Shown one piece after another: positions 32,848-42,072 of a stretch of 52,063 nucleotides of DNA (positions within the stretch are counted from its first letter, which is position 1; every line of letters starts with the position of its first letter). The DNA is from Baaleninema simplex PCC 7105. Its GTDB lineage: Bacteria > Cyanobacteriota > Cyanobacteriia > Cyanobacteriales > Geitlerinemataceae. Location: contig NZ_KB235960.1 of NCBI RefSeq assembly GCF_000332355.1, positions 210,626 through 262,688 of the forward strand. The letters are read 5' to 3'. Below the pieces are notes generated by a model. That model did no database searches, was not told the origin of the DNA, and was given only the letters and a program-made list of their open reading frames with translations. The translations under genes were made by a program, and so were the position numbers.

Positions 32848-34163
32848 GGTGCGGCGATAAGCTGCACGCCGAGGGGTAAACCCGTCGGACGGCGGACGGG
32901 AACGTTGAGGACGGGCAGTCCGGCGAATGAAATCGGCTGGGTAAACAGTCCCAGATGAGGGCGCACGAGGATGTCTCGACCGTCGAGAACCATCGTTTTC
33001 TGTCCCAAATGCGGCGCAACGCAAGGCGTCGAAGGTGCTAGGAGAACATCGACGTGTTGGAACAGCTCGCGCAGGCGATCGCGATACCAGGTTCGGAACC
33101 GTTGCGCTTGCAGATACCAGTTCGCGGGGATTAACGCTCCAGCCAGGAAGCGATCGCGCGTTGCGGGATCGAACTCGTCGGCCTGCGATCGCAAGTCGTC
33201 TAAATGGAGGTTGCTGCCTTCGCTGGCGGTGATGAGATAGGCTGCTGCCCTCGCGCGAGCTGCTTCGGGAATCGATACCACCTCAGTCGCGTTTAGGGCG
33301 TTAGCGATAGCTAAGACGGCGTCTAACGCCTCTGTTTTCGCATTTTTAGAAAAATAGTCCCCCAAAACGGCGATGCGAATACCGTCGATTTCGGGCTGGA
33401 GAAGCGGCGAGACGGGAGCGATCGCCCGTGTCGTACACAGGGCATCGCGCGGATCGGCACCTTGCAGAACATCGAAGGCCGCCGCCAGATCTCGCGTCGA
33501 TCGCCCAAACGGACCGATACAGTCCAAGCTTCCCGAAAACAGAACCGTTCCCGCCCGCGACAGTCGCCCGTAAGTCGGTTTCAAGCCGAACGCGCCACAC
33601 AAGGCCGCCGGAACGCGAATCGAACCGTTCGTATCCGAGCCGAGAGTCAGAGGAACCAACCCCCCAGCCACCGCCGCCGCCGAACCGCCAGACGATCCCC
33701 CCGCGATGCGCGTTAAGTCGTGGGGATTGCGCGTCGCTCCGTAGTGGTGGTTTTCCGTGACGAAGCCGTAGGCAAACTCGTCCATGTTGAGGGTTCCCAG
33801 CAAGATCGCCCCGGCTCGTTGTAGGCGCGTAATGGCGGTGGCGTTAACAGAGGCAGGGGGACGGCTGGCGTACAGTTTCGACCCGGCCAGGGTGGTGAGA
33901 CCTTCGACATCGAAGAGGTTTTTGACGGCGAAGGGAACCCCCGTCAGAGAGCCGAGACGTTCGCCGTTTGCCCGTTGGCGATCGATCTCGTTCGCTTGCT
34001 GCAAAGCGCGATCGCCCAACACCGTCGTAAAACAATTCAGTGACGAATCGGCGCGATCGATGCGATCGAGGGCGGCGCGAACCGCCTCTGTCGCCGATAC
34101 CGTTCCCTGTTTTACCGCTTCGGCGGTGGCGATCGCGTCGGCGGTATCGAGATCGAAACTCAT
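32751..34163 (-). CDS. atzE: AtzE-type amidase (amidase-signature hydrolase)
   Basis: 470 residues. The Ser-cisSer-Lys machinery of the amidase-signature family is intact: Lys81 (PFAVKNLFDVEG), Ser157 in GGSSGGSAAA and Ser181 in SDTNGSIRVPA. The branch resembles AtzE, which with a small AtzG partner hydrolyses 1-carboxybiuret to urea-1,3-dicarboxylate. The adjacent DUF4089/AtzG-like gene, overlapping by 4 bases (ATGA), supports this assignment. Third gene of an allA-like, atzG, atzE operon. Substrate in this organism is not proven; a carboxylated urea, biuret or guanidine derivative is likely. The C-terminal 30 residues lie in the overlap with the convergent gene. Confidence 0.85.
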   Translation of the reverse strand: MSFDLDTADAIATAEAVKQGTVSATEAVRAALDRIDRADSSLNCFTTVLGDRALQQANEIDRQRANGERLGSLTGVPFAVKNLFDVEGLTTLAGSKLYASRPPASVNATAITRLQRAGAILLGTLNMDEFAYGFVTENHHYGATRNPHDLTRIAGGSSGGSAAAVAGGLVPLTLGSDTNGSIRVPAALCGAFGLKPTYGRLSRAGTVLFSGSLDCIGPFGRSTRDLAAAFDVLQGADPRDALCTTRAIAPVSPLLQPEIDGIRIAVLGDYFSKNAKTEALDAVLAIANALNATEVVSIPEAARARAAAYLITASEGSNLHLDDLRSQADEFDPATRDRFLAGALIPANWYLQAQRFRTWYRDRLRELFQHVDVLLAPSTPCVAPHLGQKTMVLDGRDILVRPHLGLFTQPISFAGLPVLNVPVRRPTGLPLGVQLIAAPYNEIFLFRVAAFLEGRKSIAAVAPSGNDGAA

Positions 34164-34348
34164 GGCTCGAATTTAGGCGATATTTCAATGTCTTCAGGCA
34201 GGGGAAACGCCATCACCGCTTGCGCCACCTGTTGCAACGTCTCGAAATTTTCAACGACACCGGGCATCTGTTCCTCTGAAATCGATAAATCGAGGAGTTT
34301 CGCCGTAATTTCGACAACCGCTTTGGAGTCTGTCGGTGTTTGATTCAT
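34160..34348 (-). CDS. atzG: AtzG-like (DUF4089) small subunit
   Basis: 62 residues, all helical: ITAKLLDLSISEEQMPGVVENFETLQQVAQAVMAFPLPED. This is the DUF4089 pattern, including the Phe-Pro-Leu-Pro near the C-terminus. In characterised systems AtzG wraps around and stabilises AtzE in a heterotetramer. Start and stop codons overlap the neighbours by 4 bases on both sides, typical of a stoichiometric complex translated from one mRNA. Normal length. Confidence 0.85.
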   Translation of the reverse strand: MNQTPTDSKAVVEITAKLLDLSISEEQMPGVVENFETLQQVAQAVMAFPLPEDIEISPKFEP

Positions 34349-34851
34349 TCTGACGCATCCATCACGATCTCGAATTCCAACCCATCGCGATCGCGGAAAT
34401 TGTAGGTAAAGTGGTCGGTGACGTTCGTATCGCTCAGTTCCAGGTTATAAAATTCCATCGCCTCGGCCTCGAAATAGGGACCGGCGTGCCAAGTTCCCGC
34501 CTCGAGTTTAATAAAACAGTTTCCCGGTACGAGAAACGCCGCCAAGCGATCGCGATCGGGGCGATCGTCCGCACTCGGCGGTGCCACCGCGATCGCCCAG
34601 GATTTGCCCCCCAACGACCCCAAACATTGCGTACAGCGAACGTGGCGGGTAATGCGATCGAAGCGAAGCCCGCGATCGCGCAACCGCATAATATAAAACC
34701 GAGGCGTTCCCCGAGCCAGATCCAGTCGAGCGTCCGTCTCGTCGAACGGCTTCCCGTCCTCACTAGCAAAAATTGCCTGACCGTAGGGACGAAAATTTTC
34801 CGGCGTCAGCGGCTGAGCCGTTAACGGTTGCAGTGTCGTCGTCTGACTCAT
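34345..34851 (-). CDS. Ureidoglycolate lyase-family protein (AllA-like cupin)
   Basis: 168 residues from the ATG at 34851. An open frame to 35109 overlaps the ATP synthase promoter region and is not family sequence. Landmarks: LTPENFRPYGQAI at the start, RFDRITRHVRCTQCLGSLGG, then FLVPGNCFIKLEAGTWHAGPY, as in ureidoglycolate lyases, which release urea and glyoxylate from ureidoglycolate. A Cys-rich RCTQC sits where enterobacterial AllA has a His/Gln loop. First gene of the operon. Coupling with atzG/atzE suggests that it handles a related ureide or carbamoyl compound, not necessarily ureidoglycolate. The spacer to the divergent atp gene is 232 bases. Confidence 0.85.
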   Translation of the reverse strand: MSQTTTLQPLTAQPLTPENFRPYGQAIFASEDGKPFDETDARLDLARGTPRFYIMRLRDRGLRFDRITRHVRCTQCLGSLGGKSWAIAVAPPSADDRPDRDRLAAFLVPGNCFIKLEAGTWHAGPYFEAEAMEFYNLELSDTNVTDHFTYNFRDRDGLEFEIVMDASE

Positions 34852-35041
34852 CTTACATCTAGCTCCCGAACCATTGCGATCGCTGCGATCGAATTTCGAC
34901 CTTAACACGACCGAGTCTCCCGAAAAGACTTCTCCCGAGCGTTCCCAGAGTCTGATAAACTTCCCCCTGGTAACGGATAACGGACGACTGGTCGCATTAA
35001 AGGTGGTAGTCTTTAAGATGGCATATTTTAACAGTCTGTAA

Positions 35042-36541
<1,500 letters not shown>

Positions 36542-36566
36542 GTTGCGCGGATGGCTTCTCCTCGCT

Positions 36567-36589
36567 CCTCTTCCACTTAACGGAAGAGG
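36567..36589 (+). promoter_or_regulatory. Hairpin between ATP synthase beta and epsilon genes
   Basis: CCTCTTCC pairs with GGAAGAGG around a 7-base loop, with no T-run. It may be an RNA-processing or attenuation hairpin that sets the beta:epsilon ratio (F1 has three beta per epsilon). Confidence 0.55.
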
Positions 36590-36663
36590 GGTTGAGGTCG
36601 AAAGCGACTGCTTTGTCACGGTTAACGATTTACCACGCCAAAAAAATTGCCGAACATAAATTT

Positions 36664-37071
36664 ATGACTTTACAAGTTCGCGTTATCGCACCGGATAAAA
36701 CGGTTTGGGATGCGGAAGCCGAAGAAGTGATTTTACCGAGTACGACCGGACAGCTCGGTATTCTCAGCGGTCACGCTCCGTTGTTGAGCGCCCTCGATAC
36801 GGGCGTGATGCGCGTGCGCCCCGGTAAAGAGTGGGTGCCGATCGCGCTGATGGGTGGATTCGCTGAAGTCGAAAGCGATTTGGTCACGATCCTCGTCAAC
36901 GGTGCCGAACGGGGCGACAGTATCGATCGCCAAACGGCTCAGGAAAACTACGATAAAGCCCTCCAACGCGTTGAAGCGTCGGTCTCGGCGGCTCGCGTCG
37001 AACAAATTCAAGCCAAACAAGCCCTAAAACGCGCTCGGGCGTTGTTGCAAGCCGCAGGTGGCACGGTTTAA
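36664..37071 (+). CDS. atpC: ATP synthase F1 subunit epsilon
   Basis: 135 residues from ATG 36664 ([15 protein letters not shown]); an upstream start at 36592 is not family-like. Epsilon couples F1 to the rotating c-ring through its N-terminal beta sandwich ([22 protein letters not shown]) and inhibits hydrolysis through the C-terminal two-helix domain ([37 protein letters not shown]). Second gene of the cyanobacterial beta-epsilon operon. Length is typical for cyanobacteria. Confidence 0.97.
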   Translation: MTLQVRVIAPDKTVWDAEAEEVILPSTTGQLGILSGHAPLLSALDTGVMRVRPGKEWVPIALMGGFAEVESDLVTILVNGAERGDSIDRQTAQENYDKALQRVEASVSAARVEQIQAKQALKRARALLQAAGGTV

Positions 37072-37114
37072 GCACTGTGCGATCGAGCAATTCGCGATCG
37101 CACGGCGATCGCCA

Positions 37115-37145
37115 AAAAAGGGGAGTGTCGAAACCTCCCCTTTTT
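37115..37145 (+). terminator. Rho-independent terminator after the epsilon gene
   Basis: AAAAAGGGGAG pairs with CTCCCCTTTTT (11-bp perfect stem, 9-base loop TGTCGAAAC). The A-run and T-run on either side make it usable from both strands. Confidence 0.9.
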
Positions 37146-37253
37146 GAGTTGAGGTCGCAAGGGCCTCTCGGGATTCTGTCGCGATCTTGAAAACGCGGTA
37201 GAACTTGAGAAGAGTGGAACAAACCGATCGATCGCAACTCTCGAACCTACCTC

Positions 37254-38198
37254 ATGAAGACGCTTTTTCGCAAACCGAAACGCCAACGGCCGCGCCCTCG
37301 AAAAACCCGTATTCTCGTCAGTCGGATTGGAAAATACCGCCTCATCGAAACGGGAATTCCCGGCTTCGATTGGAGCGATTTGTATCACTGGCTGTTGAGT
37401 TTGTCGTGGTGGGGCTTTTTAGGACTGGTGGCTGCCACCTATCTGGTGGTCAACCTGCTGTTTGCTACGGCTTACGTCCTCTTGGACGGCAACGGTATCG
37501 CCAACGCCGAACCGGGGTCGTTTTCCGATGCCTTTTTCTTCAGCGTGCAGACGATGGCCACCATCGGCTACGGGGCAATGTACCCGCAAAGTCTCGTGAC
37601 TCATTTACTGGTGGCGATCGAGGTGTTGGTGGGATTGTTGGGCGTGGCGATGGCGACGGGGTTGATGTTCGCCCGCTTTACGCTACCGAGCGCGCGCGTG
37701 CTGTTCAGTCAAGTGGCGGTCGTCTGTCCCTATCGGGGAATTCCGACGCTGATGTTTCGCGCGGCTAACCGACGGGGGAATTTTATCGTCGAATCTCAGT
37801 TTCGCGTCAGCGTGTTGCTTCCGGAAACGACAGAGGAAGGCCACGCTATGCGGCGGTTACACGATTTGAATTTGGTGCGATCGGAAACGCCCTTTTTCTC
37901 GTTGTCGATGACGCTGATGCACCCGATCGACGAATCGAGTCCGCTGTTTGGTAAGTCGCCGTCGTTTTTAGCCGAACTCGACACGCAAGTTGTCGTGATG
38001 ATGACCGGATTAGACGAAACTCTCTCCCAAACCATTCACGCCAGTAAGTTCTACACTGCCGACGATTTGCGCTGGAATGCCCGTTTCGTCGATATTATTT
38101 CGATTTTGCCTAACGGCGATCGCTATGTCGATTACGACCATTTTCACGCGGTCGAACCGATGGCGATCGATAGTGAACTGACGGTTGAAAATCGGTAA
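37254..38198 (+). CDS. Inward-rectifier K+ channel (KirBac type)
   Basis: 314 residues. The selectivity filter TIGYG is at residues 103-107 within FFFSVQTMATIGYGAMYPQS. It is flanked by membrane helices at about 52-75 and 117-140, and an amphipathic slide helix (WSDLYHWLLSLSWW, 40-53) precedes TM1. Residues 147-300 form the cytoplasmic immunoglobulin-like Kir domain (PTLMFRAANRRGNFIVESQ, DELxQTIHAS-like, HAVEP near the end). A tetramer conducts K+ across the plasma or thylakoid membrane; prokaryotic Kir channels respond to lipids and ligands. Lies 182 bases after the ATP synthase epsilon stop, beyond a strong terminator, so separately transcribed. Confidence 0.93.
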   Translation: MKTLFRKPKRQRPRPRKTRILVSRIGKYRLIETGIPGFDWSDLYHWLLSLSWWGFLGLVAATYLVVNLLFATAYVLLDGNGIANAEPGSFSDAFFFSVQTMATIGYGAMYPQSLVTHLLVAIEVLVGLLGVAMATGLMFARFTLPSARVLFSQVAVVCPYRGIPTLMFRAANRRGNFIVESQFRVSVLLPETTEEGHAMRRLHDLNLVRSETPFFSLSMTLMHPIDESSPLFGKSPSFLAELDTQVVVMMTGLDETLSQTIHASKFYTADDLRWNARFVDIISILPNGDRYVDYDHFHAVEPMAIDSELTVENR

Positions 38199-38288
38199 GG
38201 CTGTCTCGAGAGCCAAAAACAGAAGCATCTCCGACTACCCGTTACCCTGTAAGATAAATTTGCTCAAGGTAAATACGATCGAGATTAT

Positions 38289-39128
38289 ATGGACGCGGCC
38301 GAACTGATACATCGCTACGCCGCAGGCGAACGAGATTTTAGTGGTGTCGATATCCGACGCATTCGTTTGAGTCGAGCTGACCTGTATCAAATCTGTCTCA
38401 AGGACGCGATCCTGTCTGGGGCATCGCTAACTGATGCGGACTTGCGCGGGGCAGATTTGACTCGTGCCGATCTGGCCAACGTCAACATGAACGGGGCGTC
38501 TCTGGTGGGAGCGTCTTTGTACGGCGCGGATTTGACCGGGGTAGAAATGCGCTACGTGGATTTGTACCGCGTCGATTGTCGCAACGCCATCCTGACCGGA
38601 GCGGATTTGTTCGAGGCGGATTTGCGAGAAACGAATTTGGAAAACGCGGATTTGTGCGAGACGATCTTACGAAAAGCCAATTTACGTCAGGCGAAACTCG
38701 ATGGCGTCAAACTTCACGATGCGGATTTGCGCGATGCGGATTTGCGGGGCGCGAGCTGGCAAGGGGTGGAGTTGGTTCGCGCTTGTTTTGAGGGGGCGAA
38801 CCTCAGTTATACGAATTTGCCCGAAGTCTCGCTCAACGAGGCAAACTTGCGTAAGGCTAATTTGAATTCTTCGATTTTGAGTCAAGCCTCGTTAAGTGAA
38901 GCCGATCTCAGTGGAGCGTCTTTGAAAGGGACTAAACTAGATGGAGCGAATCTGTTCGGTGCGAATTTGAGCGGTGTCGATCTCACTCAAGCCGATCTAA
39001 AAATGGCTGATTTGACTGGGGCAGATTTGAGTTACGCCAATTTGACCGGGGCAGATTTGTGGGGCGCTCATCTGACAGCGGCCAATTTGCACGGGGCGAT
39101 CGTTCCCGACGGAACGCGGCATAATTAG
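38289..39128 (+). CDS. Pentapeptide-repeat protein
   Basis: 279 residues. A short N-terminal segment (1-25, DAAELIHRYAAGERDFSGVD) leads into almost continuous A(D/N)LXX repeats to the end (about 26-275, near 50 pentapeptides), predicted as a long right-handed beta helix of about 12 coils. No signal peptide or membrane segment, so cytoplasmic. Such proteins are numerous in cyanobacteria and mostly of unknown role; some mimic DNA and inhibit gyrase, but nothing here specifies that. The few bulkier variants (such as SWQGVELVRACFEG around 154-168) may form a surface patch. Confidence 0.92.
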   Translation: MDAAELIHRYAAGERDFSGVDIRRIRLSRADLYQICLKDAILSGASLTDADLRGADLTRADLANVNMNGASLVGASLYGADLTGVEMRYVDLYRVDCRNAILTGADLFEADLRETNLENADLCETILRKANLRQAKLDGVKLHDADLRDADLRGASWQGVELVRACFEGANLSYTNLPEVSLNEANLRKANLNSSILSQASLSEADLSGASLKGTKLDGANLFGANLSGVDLTQADLKMADLTGADLSYANLTGADLWGAHLTAANLHGAIVPDGTRHN

Positions 39129-39188
39129 CCGGGAAGAGGGAGAGGGGGAGAGCCGAGGAGACAAGGAGACAAGGAAGACAAGGGAGAC

Positions 39189-40190
39189 ATGACGGTAACT
39201 TCGACGGATTTGGAAACGCAACTGAGCGAACTTCAGCAACAAGCCACGGCAGAAATTGCGGCGGCGGACAGTCTCGAGGCTCTCGAGAGTTTTCGGGTGG
39301 GCTATCTCGGGAAGAAAGGGCAACTCTCGAAAATTCTCGGCGGGATGGGTAAGCTCGACGCCAGCGATCGCCCGCGAATCGGTAAGCTGGCTAACGAGGT
39401 CAAGACTGCGCTGCAAACAGCGTTGGAAACGAAACGCGACGATCTGCAAGCGGCTGCAATTCGAGCGCAGTTGGAGGCTGAAACCCTCGACGTGACGATG
39501 CCAGGTGTGGTGCGTCCCCAGGGTCGCCGCCATCCTCTCAACAGCACGATCGATCGCATCCTCGATATTTTTGTTGGGTTGGGCTATACCGTCGCCACGG
39601 GACCGGAAATCGAAACGGATTATTACAACTTCGAGGCGCTCAACACCCCCGCCGATCACCCGGCGCGAGATATGCAGGATACGTTCTATCTTCCGGGCGA
39701 TCGCTTGTTACGTACTCATACGTCGTCGGTGCAAATTCGCTATATGGAACAGCACGAACCGCCGATGCGCGTTGTCGCCCCCGGACGGGTCTACCGCCGC
39801 GATACAGTGGATTCGACTCACTCGGCGGTGTTCCATCAAATCGAACTGCTGGCGATCGATAAGGGGATTACGTTTACGGATTTGAAGGGAACGGTGCGGG
39901 AGTTCGTTCGCCAAATTTTCGGCGATGTGGAAATTCGCTTCCGTCCGAGTTATTTTCCGTTCACCGAACCTAGTGCGGAAGTAGATGTGAAGTGGAAGGG
40001 GAGCTGGTTGGAGGTTCTCGGCTGCGGAACCGTCGATCCCAACGTGTTGAAGGCGGTGGGGTACGATCCCGAGGTGTATACGGGATTTGCGGCCGGTCTC
40101 GGCGTGGAGCGATTCGCGATGGTATTGCACCAAATGGACGATATTCGTCGCCTCTATGGGAGCGATCTGCGCTTTTTACGACAGTTTTAA
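39189..40190 (+). CDS. pheS: Phenylalanine--tRNA ligase alpha subunit
   Basis: 333 residues. Class II aminoacyl-tRNA synthetase; with PheT it forms an alpha2-beta2 enzyme that charges tRNA-Phe. N-terminal coiled coil (1-85, including [18 protein letters not shown]), then the catalytic core: [38 protein letters not shown], the class II motif 2 around [23 protein letters not shown] and motif 3 [14 protein letters not shown]. pheT is not adjacent, as is usual in cyanobacteria. The upstream spacer is a purine-rich GGAGACAAGG tract. A terminator follows at 40342. Confidence 0.97.
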   Translation: MTVTSTDLETQLSELQQQATAEIAAADSLEALESFRVGYLGKKGQLSKILGGMGKLDASDRPRIGKLANEVKTALQTALETKRDDLQAAAIRAQLEAETLDVTMPGVVRPQGRRHPLNSTIDRILDIFVGLGYTVATGPEIETDYYNFEALNTPADHPARDMQDTFYLPGDRLLRTHTSSVQIRYMEQHEPPMRVVAPGRVYRRDTVDSTHSAVFHQIELLAIDKGITFTDLKGTVREFVRQIFGDVEIRFRPSYFPFTEPSAEVDVKWKGSWLEVLGCGTVDPNVLKAVGYDPEVYTGFAAGLGVERFAMVLHQMDDIRRLYGSDLRFLRQF

Positions 40191-40341
40191 CTACAGCTAC
40201 CTTCGCCGACCAGATTGTCGGGACGGTGGGGGTAACGCTCTGTCAAAGACCGCCCAAAAAATTCGAGCCAATTGTGAAGATTTTCGCCTGAGAATTCCGT
40301 ACAAAGACGGTTGTTTTTGGGAAAAATTGAGGCTAATACAG

Positions 40342-40381
40342 CGCGATCGCTCTTAAAATACGGTAGCGATCGCGTTTTTTT
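40342..40381 (+). terminator. Rho-independent terminator built from two HIP1 octamers
   Basis: CGCGATCGCT at 40342-40351 pairs with AGCGATCGCG at 40365-40374 (10-bp perfect stem, 13-base loop), followed by seven T. It lies 152 bases after the pheS stop. The rest of the 310-base gap up to 40500 shows no gene. Confidence 0.85.
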
Positions 40382-40500
40382 ATCTCGATCGCCAGATTTT
40401 CCGTAAAAATACGGCTGTAGATTTGCCGTTGTCGGTCGCTCGCTCGACCGTTAGGTTAGAGACAGATTACACAATCGTTTCATGCGAGCGTCAACCCCTC

Positions 40501-40767
40501 ATGCCTGCCATCTCTTTCGACACATCTACCCCGTACGATGTCTTTATCGCAGCCTGGAACACCGGCTCGATCGGTCTAGACGAGTTGAACGACGCCCTCA
40601 AAAAGATTTCGAGTACTGAAGATCGGGTCGTTGCGTCTCGCTTGTTTTACGCCATCCGTCGCGGTTGGTTGCACCTCCACACCGGCCAGTCTTCCCCATC
40701 AGCGACGGTTTATCACGGTGTCGTTCCCTATGGCGATCGCGTTTCCAAAACTTGCCGTTTAAGCTGA
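40501..40767 (+). CDS. Small hypothetical protein
   Basis: 88 residues from ATG 40501 (a start at 40423 would add 26). MPAISFDTSTPYDVFIAAWNTGSIGLDELNDALKKI suggests a helical, acidic N-terminal half. A Tyr/Arg/His-rich segment follows. No recognised family. Codon use and a HIP1 site in the coding frame resemble core genes, which is the main reason for listing it. No clear ribosome site. It could be a chance ORF. Confidence 0.42.
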   Translation: MPAISFDTSTPYDVFIAAWNTGSIGLDELNDALKKISSTEDRVVASRLFYAIRRGWLHLHTGQSSPSATVYHGVVPYGDRVSKTCRLS

Positions 40768-41041
40768 AAAGGCACTCCCCCCGATCTCGCATCGCTGACT
40801 CTCGAACCCAGTATATACGTGAGTCGATTTATCGATGGGTCGGCGATCGCTTCTCAATACAATTTATAAAAATATATCAAGCTTTATGAGAATCAACCGA
40901 TCTATCGGATCTTCTGGATATACGGTGATTCTCTCTTTCTCAATAAGGTGATAATCGGGGTTCGAGCGATCGAATCTCGATCTTTTGTAGTTCAAGCTAC
41001 ATTTGTCATTACAAGCCCGGAAGACCCATCTATTCTATTGT

Positions 41042-41073
41042 GTCCGATGAATTTACATTTTTGAGATGCACCC
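41042..41073. repeat. MITE family 1 end fragment
   Basis: Matches the terminal 30 bp of the MITE at 30048-30227 (CCGAT.AA.TTACATTTTTGAG then ATGCACCC). No opposite end was found nearby, so it is a truncated copy in the gene-free stretch 40768-41509. Confidence 0.6.
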
Positions 41074-41267
41074 CTGCGAACACAAAAGTTCGGGAATACT
41101 ACGGAACACGACCCAGTAGTAAGGTGTGGTGTGTCCGTAAAACCCCCGAGAATTACCCTCTAAAATTTACTGAAGTTGACTTCTGAAATTTTACGAATTC
41201 TCATGTCATATATTGATGCGTTAGTATCGTTGTAGATTGATTAATATTTAGGGCTTGCTGGAAAAGC

Positions 41268-41345
41268 AAGTGCATCTCACCTTTGTAAAAACATGAGTCT
41301 GGAGTCAGTTAAATTTCAGCTTCGCTTAACTCAACCGCAGCTAAG
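41268..41345. repeat. MITE family 1 left-end fragment
   Basis: Begins GTGCATCTCACC and continues TTTGTAAAAACATGAGTC, matching the left part of the family at 14797. The right end is lost. The rest of 40768-41509 is AT-rich and holds no gene that I can support. Confidence 0.55.
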
Positions 41346-41509
41346 TCGAGAACTATAGCCTGCATCTGAACAAAATTACATTTTGGCTTTCAATTGGAAT
41401 ACTACTTTGATTATTTTTTATGCCTAAAATAAATTATAAAGTTATTCATTTTGTAAGATAGTTGTTTGAAATTTACGCTCGAAAAGTATTATTTGGAGGT
41501 TTAGAACAA

Positions 41510-41947
41510 ATGACGATCGCGACCAAAAAACATCCAAAACAGCAAAGCCCGTATGCGTCCTACTCGGTTTATGGGATTAGCCTGCTTTGCTTTGTCGTAC
41601 TAAACGTTCGACCTGCCTTCGGACAAATTCGTCTCGACGGCATCTTATCGATCGATCGTTGTTCGGAACCACAACACGAAACACCCTTAACTGAAAATCT
41701 TATCTCAGAACCCGAAATATCGTCTCCACTCGATCGCTTGTCTCCAGAAGCGTTTCAATATCCTTCTGTTTTTGGAACTCCGACGCCGCCACGCGATCGC
41801 CCACAAAACAGCGAGGATTCTAACGAACTTCCCGAACTCATAGAAGCAGAGGGATGGCGCATCGACGCCAACGGTAATATCGAACTGGTCGGCAACCAGC
41901 CTCGCGTTCAGCCGTACTTGTCACCTAGCTGTGCTGCACAGCAATGA
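41510..41947 (+). CDS. Collapsed filamentous-haemagglutinin-type protein (signal plus C-terminal tail only)
   Basis: 145 residues, ATG 41510 with GGAGG ribosome site. It keeps a signal peptide (hydrophobic ISLLCFVVLNVRPAFGQI, resembling the VTPAVGQIVPDGTL junction of the next two proteins) and a C-terminal ELIEAEGWRIDANGNIELVG tail that is the counterpart of their C-termini (LVEANGWKIDGNGNAELV). The whole secretion domain and beta-helix body are missing, replaced by a Pro/Glu-rich linker. Either an internal-deletion remnant or a small secreted protein that uses the same tail. The reading frame is intact and the ribosome site is good. Confidence 0.72.
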   Translation: MTIATKKHPKQQSPYASYSVYGISLLCFVVLNVRPAFGQIRLDGILSIDRCSEPQHETPLTENLISEPEISSPLDRLSPEAFQYPSVFGTPTPPRDRPQNSEDSNELPELIEAEGWRIDANGNIELVGNQPRVQPYLSPSCAAQQ

Positions 41948-42072
41948 CACTGAAGAAGATCGCGGTTAAAATACGAAGGACTACATAACAACAAGACTCA
42001 AGTTGTTGTTTTTCAAGCTATTTAGGAAAGATCGATCTGCTTGTCAGTTTTCGGAGGATCGATAGAAATCCA

